The notes below the pieces were generated by a model that was not told the DNA's origin, did not search any database, and worked only from the letters and a program-made list of their open reading frames with translations. 7,922 nt of DNA from contig JAUUZM010000135.1 in the NCBI GenBank assembly GCA_030589965.1, positions 1 through 7,922 on the forward strand, read 5' to 3'. The stretch's first letter is position 1. Every line of letters starts with the position of its first letter. This document shows, in pieces, positions 5,825-7,922 of the stretch. The position numbers were made by a program, and so were the translations under genes. The DNA is from Bacteroides sp. Its GTDB lineage: Bacteria > Bacteroidota > Bacteroidia > Bacteroidales > SM23-62.

Positions 5825-5886
5825 CTGGTTCATTCATAGTTAAACGCGGGAAAAAACGATTAAGTATTCGCTTCAGATGAACCGGT
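5824..5886. repeat. Widely spaced inverted repeat between divergent genes
   Basis: ACTGGTTCAT (5824-5833) and ATGAACCGGT (5877-5886) are complementary at 9 of 10 positions across a 43-bp gap. They lie between the promoter of the beta-helix gene and the start of the amidohydrolase gene. This might be a pair of operator half-sites or a stem in an upstream transcript. The rest of this 186-bp gap is AT-rich, with a T8 run at about 5920-5927 and only a poor -7-like sequence (TAACTTTA, 5927-5934) for the rightward gene. Confidence 0.3.
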
Positions 5887-5967
5887 ATGATTTTTACCAG
5901 GTATCAATAAATGCCGGCCTTTTTTTTAACTTTAATTCCCAAATGTCAATTAAACATTCTGAATATT

Positions 5968-7608
5968 ATGCGCCCAATAACATTTGCCGGCATCATTTTC
6001 ATGTCCGCCATCTTTAACTCATGTATGACAAAGCAAAAAGCTGACCTTATCCTGCATAACGCCACCATTTATACAGTGGACGAAAGCTTCTCAAAACTGG
6101 AGGCTATGGCTGTAAAGGATGGAGTAATTCTTGCCGTCGGGAGTTCTGAAGAAATTCTGAAGCAATTTCAGGCAGTAAGCAATATGGATTTAGAAGGCAG
6201 GTATGTTTATCCTGGATTGATAGATGCCCACTGTCATTTTCTTGGATATGGGAAAAGCCTGCTTCATGCCGACCTCTCAGGTACATCATCTTTTGAAGAA
6301 ATTATTGAAATACTCAAGGACAGGCAGAAACAATACCCTTCCGAATGGATACTTGGCCGGGGATGGGACCAGAATGACTGGCAGGATAAGGGATTTCCTA
6401 CCAAGGATATGCTGGATAAGGCATTCCCGGAAAATCCAGTATTACTCAGACGTATAGATGGACATGCAGCCATTGCAAACTCGGAAGCCATGAAACGTGC
6501 CGGTGTAAATGAATCATCATCCATTGAAGGGGGTGCACTGATCAGAAAAAATGGAAAACTTACCGGCTTACTGGTCGACAATGCCATCAACCTGGTCGAA
6601 AGCATCGTCCCGGAACCAGATGAAAATGAGGTTATCACTGCATTATTACAGGGAGAATCGAACTGCTTTGCAGTAGGCTTAACATCGGTGCATGACGCCG
6701 GACTTGATTACAGGACTATAGATCTTATTGATTCTCTTCATCGTTCTGGTGATCTGAGAATGCGAATATATGCTATGCTTGCACCCGGAGAGAAGAACTA
6801 TGAACATTATATGTACAATGGGATTCATAAAACAGATCAACTGAATGTCCGCTCAATAAAACTTTATGCAGACGGGGCCCTGGGATCCAGGGGAGCCCTG
6901 ATGATCGAACCTTATTCTGACGATCCTGGAAACATTGGACTTCCGGTTTCGAGTCCGGATTATCTTCTTGAACAATGCAGACTGGCATATGAAAACGGCT
7001 ACCAGGTAAATACACATTGTATCGGAGACAGCGCAAACCGGCTTATACTTGACATTTATGCATCTCTATTAAAAGAAAAAAATGAGCGGCGATGGAGGAT
7101 TGAACATTCACAAATTATTCATCCGGATGATTTCAGCAAGTTCGGTAATTTCAGCATTGTCCCTTCTGTTCAATCCACACATGCAACATCAGACATGTAC
7201 TGGGCTGGGGAACGAATCGGAGACATGCGTCTCAAGGGTGCCTATGCGTTCAGGCAGTTGATGGAAGAAAATGGATGGATACCTAATGGCAGCGATTTCC
7301 CGGTCGAAAGTATCAATCCTCTTTATGGATTTTATGCGCTGACCATACGGAAAGATTTGGTAGGATATCCAGAGGACGGCTTCCAGGTCGAGAATGCGCT
7401 AAGTAGGGAAGATGCAATAAAAGCCATGACCATCTGGGCAGCAAAAGCCGCTTTTGAAGAAAATGAGAAGGGAAGTCTTGAAGCCGGGAAAATGGCAGAT
7501 TTCATGATTACGGGAGTCGACCTCTTACACATCCCTCCCGCAGATATCCCAGCTACTCAGATCATGGAGACCTGGCTTGGAGGAGAAAGAGTTTTTTCAG
7601 CAGATTAG
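5968..7608 (+). CDS. YtcJ-like metal-dependent amidohydrolase, predicted lipoprotein
   Basis: A 546-residue protein of the amidohydrolase 3 (YtcJ/NfdA-like) branch of the metal-dependent hydrolase superfamily. Counted from the ATG at 5968, residues 1-19 are a lipoprotein signal peptide ending IFNSC (Cys19). An upstream ATG at 5911 would bury this signal and is less likely. Catalytic-fold motifs are DAHCH at 86-90 (metal ligands His88, His90), VHDAG from 241, KLYADGALGSRGA from Lys298, THCIGDS with His350, RIEHSQ with His380, and NGSDFPVE with Asp443. The KGSLEAGKMADFMI strand returning to the small domain is near 501-514. The set looks complete, so a hydrolase acting on an amide, formamide or cyclic amide outside the cytoplasm is expected; the substrate is unknown. 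The gene is alone on its strand and converges on a tolC-like gene. Confidence 0.93.
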   Translation: MRPITFAGIIFMSAIFNSCMTKQKADLILHNATIYTVDESFSKLEAMAVKDGVILAVGSSEEILKQFQAVSNMDLEGRYVYPGLIDAHCHFLGYGKSLLHADLSGTSSFEEIIEILKDRQKQYPSEWILGRGWDQNDWQDKGFPTKDMLDKAFPENPVLLRRIDGHAAIANSEAMKRAGVNESSSIEGGALIRKNGKLTGLLVDNAINLVESIVPEPDENEVITALLQGESNCFAVGLTSVHDAGLDYRTIDLIDSLHRSGDLRMRIYAMLAPGEKNYEHYMYNGIHKTDQLNVRSIKLYADGALGSRGALMIEPYSDDPGNIGLPVSSPDYLLEQCRLAYENGYQVNTHCIGDSANRLILDIYASLLKEKNERRWRIEHSQIIHPDDFSKFGNFSIVPSVQSTHATSDMYWAGERIGDMRLKGAYAFRQLMEENGWIPNGSDFPVESINPLYGFYALTIRKDLVGYPEDGFQVENALSREDAIKAMTIWAAKAAFEENEKGSLEAGKMADFMITGVDLLHIPPADIPATQIMETWLGGERVFSAD

Positions 7609-7666
7609 AAACCTGTCCTTAAAAATATCCAAAACCGGAAAATTTCATTTCCAGTTCCAGAAAAGT

Positions 7667-7698
7667 CCTTTTGTCTGTTATGAGCTGATAACAAAAGG
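7667..7698. terminator. Inverted repeat between convergent genes, possible bidirectional terminator
   Basis: CCTTTTGT (7667-7674) pairs fully with ACAAAAGG (7691-7698). As an alternative inner pairing, TGTTAT (7676-7681) pairs with ATAACA (7688-7693) around GAGCTG. It lies between the amidohydrolase stop (7608) and the tolC-like stop (7732), where a shared terminator is expected. Neither side has a strong T-run; the minus strand has only CTTTTC two bases on. The rest of 7609-7666 shows nothing clear. Confidence 0.45.
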
Positions 7699-7792
7699 TG
7701 ATCCGCTTAGTTTCCCGAAAGAGTGATCCGCTTAGTTTCCCGAAAGAGTGACAGATTCTCCGGAAAGGGTGATTGGTTTTCCCGCCCAGAAA
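7698..7792. repeat. 25-bp tandem duplication with two degenerate units, over the tolC-like 3' end
   Basis: Two identical 25-bp units occupy 7698-7722 and 7723-7747 (each starting GTGATCCGC and ending CCCGAAAGA on the plus strand). Two looser units follow: 7748-7768 (GTGACAGATTCTCCGGAAAGG) with a partly shared pattern, and 7769-7792 starting GTGATTGG with TTTTCCCG. The common pattern is GTGA, a T-containing centre, then CC-G and a purine run. The stop codon of the tolC-like gene (7732-7734) is inside the second unit. Arrays of about 25 bp with this look occur at ends of IS21-type elements, but local slippage explains it equally well. No transposase gene is in the window. Confidence 0.8.
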
Positions 7793-7922
7793 TCTAGAAT
7801 CTTGGTGTTAAAAATGTACAGGAATTTTGCCTGTAGCAGGTCAGACTGGGCTCTTGTGAGGTTATTTTTTGCAATATTATAGTCCACCGACGAAACCATG
7901 CCTACATTAAACCTCTGTTCAG
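7732..7922 (-). CDS. TolC-family outer-membrane efflux protein, C-terminal fragment; cut by window edge
   Basis: The minus strand from the window edge to TAA at 7734-7732 encodes 62 complete codons. The sequence EQRFNVGMVSSVDYNIAKNN then LTRAQSDLLQAKFLYIFNTK and ILDFWAGKPITL is the typical last helical pair and C-terminus of Bacteroidota TolC-like channel proteins. These form the outer-membrane duct of tripartite efflux pumps with RND and membrane-fusion subunits, which would lie upstream of this gene outside the window. Family members commonly end close to the GKPITL segment. Here 11 more residues (SGESVTLSGN preceded by L) follow and repeat the TLSG motif, coming from the repeat array at 7698-7792. 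The 5' part of the gene is not seen. Confidence 0.88.
   Translation of the reverse strand, partial: EQRFNVGMVSSVDYNIAKNNLTRAQSDLLQAKFLYIFNTKILDFWAGKPITLSGESVTLSGN

Noticed and set aside
5898..5928. Hairpin plus T8 run resembling a rightward terminator
   Set aside because: The stem is weak (GGTAT with ATGCC, then a mismatch), and no rightward gene lies upstream that would need a terminator.
6264..6638. Leftward open frame of 124 codons opposite the amidohydrolase gene
   Set aside because: Low-complexity Ser-rich translation, no promoter, and complete overlap with a gene that has intact catalytic motifs.
7698..7792. Possible CRISPR array
   Set aside because: The exact units abut with no spacer, there are only two perfect copies, and no cas gene is present; it is a tandem duplication.
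1..7922. tRNA or rRNA genes
   Set aside because: No cloverleaf with a TTCGA-type arm or rRNA-like stretch was noticed on either strand.

Overview
The window looks like a chromosomal segment from a member of the phylum Bacteroidota. Four lines of evidence support this. A SusC/TonB-dependent receptor starts with the N-terminal carboxypeptidase-regulatory-like domain common in that phylum. There are Bacteroidota-type lipoproteins and a Bacteroidota-type TolC C-terminus. Shine-Dalgarno sites are almost absent. Several genes are preceded by the phylum's promoter form, TTTG, about 19 bp, then TAnnTTTG. I cannot name a genus from the sequence.

Left part (1-1071), read from the minus strand: the start of a TonB-dependent outer-membrane receptor runs off the window edge. 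It lies about 31 nt behind a well-formed TPP (thiamine pyrophosphate) riboswitch with its own consensus promoter, which points to thiamine or thiamine-precursor uptake. Upstream of it is a thioredoxin gene with its own terminator and promoter. The thioredoxin terminator abuts and partly interleaves with the riboswitch gene's promoter.

Middle (1072-4335): a CCA-adding tRNA nucleotidyltransferase with an HD domain reads rightward and converges on a secreted endonuclease/exonuclease/phosphatase-family protein reading leftward. That protein carries an unusual Gly/Ser/Thr-rich insert with a short internal DNA repeat. Divergent from it is a compact HicA-HicB toxin-antitoxin operon with a 4-bp ATGA overlap and a clear palindromic operator candidate just upstream of hicA.

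Right part (4336-7922): HicB converges, with a 12-bp gap, on a leftward lipoprotein with an Ig-like domain and a right-handed beta-helix. Divergent from that is a lipoprotein form of a YtcJ-like metal-dependent amidohydrolase. The window ends with the 3' end of a TolC-family efflux gene on the minus strand. Its stop codon lies inside a 25-bp tandem duplication, flanked by degenerate related units and an inverted repeat. This may be a slipped-strand duplication or the remains of a transposon end.

Apart from hicAB, most genes appear to be single-gene transcription units in alternating orientation, so I see no large multi-gene operon. The clearest regulated units are the TPP-riboswitch receptor and hicAB. 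I did not find a convincing new multi-gene system. The most unusual spots are the repeat over the tolC stop codon, the insert in the nuclease-family protein, and the uncharacterised beta-helix lipoprotein.
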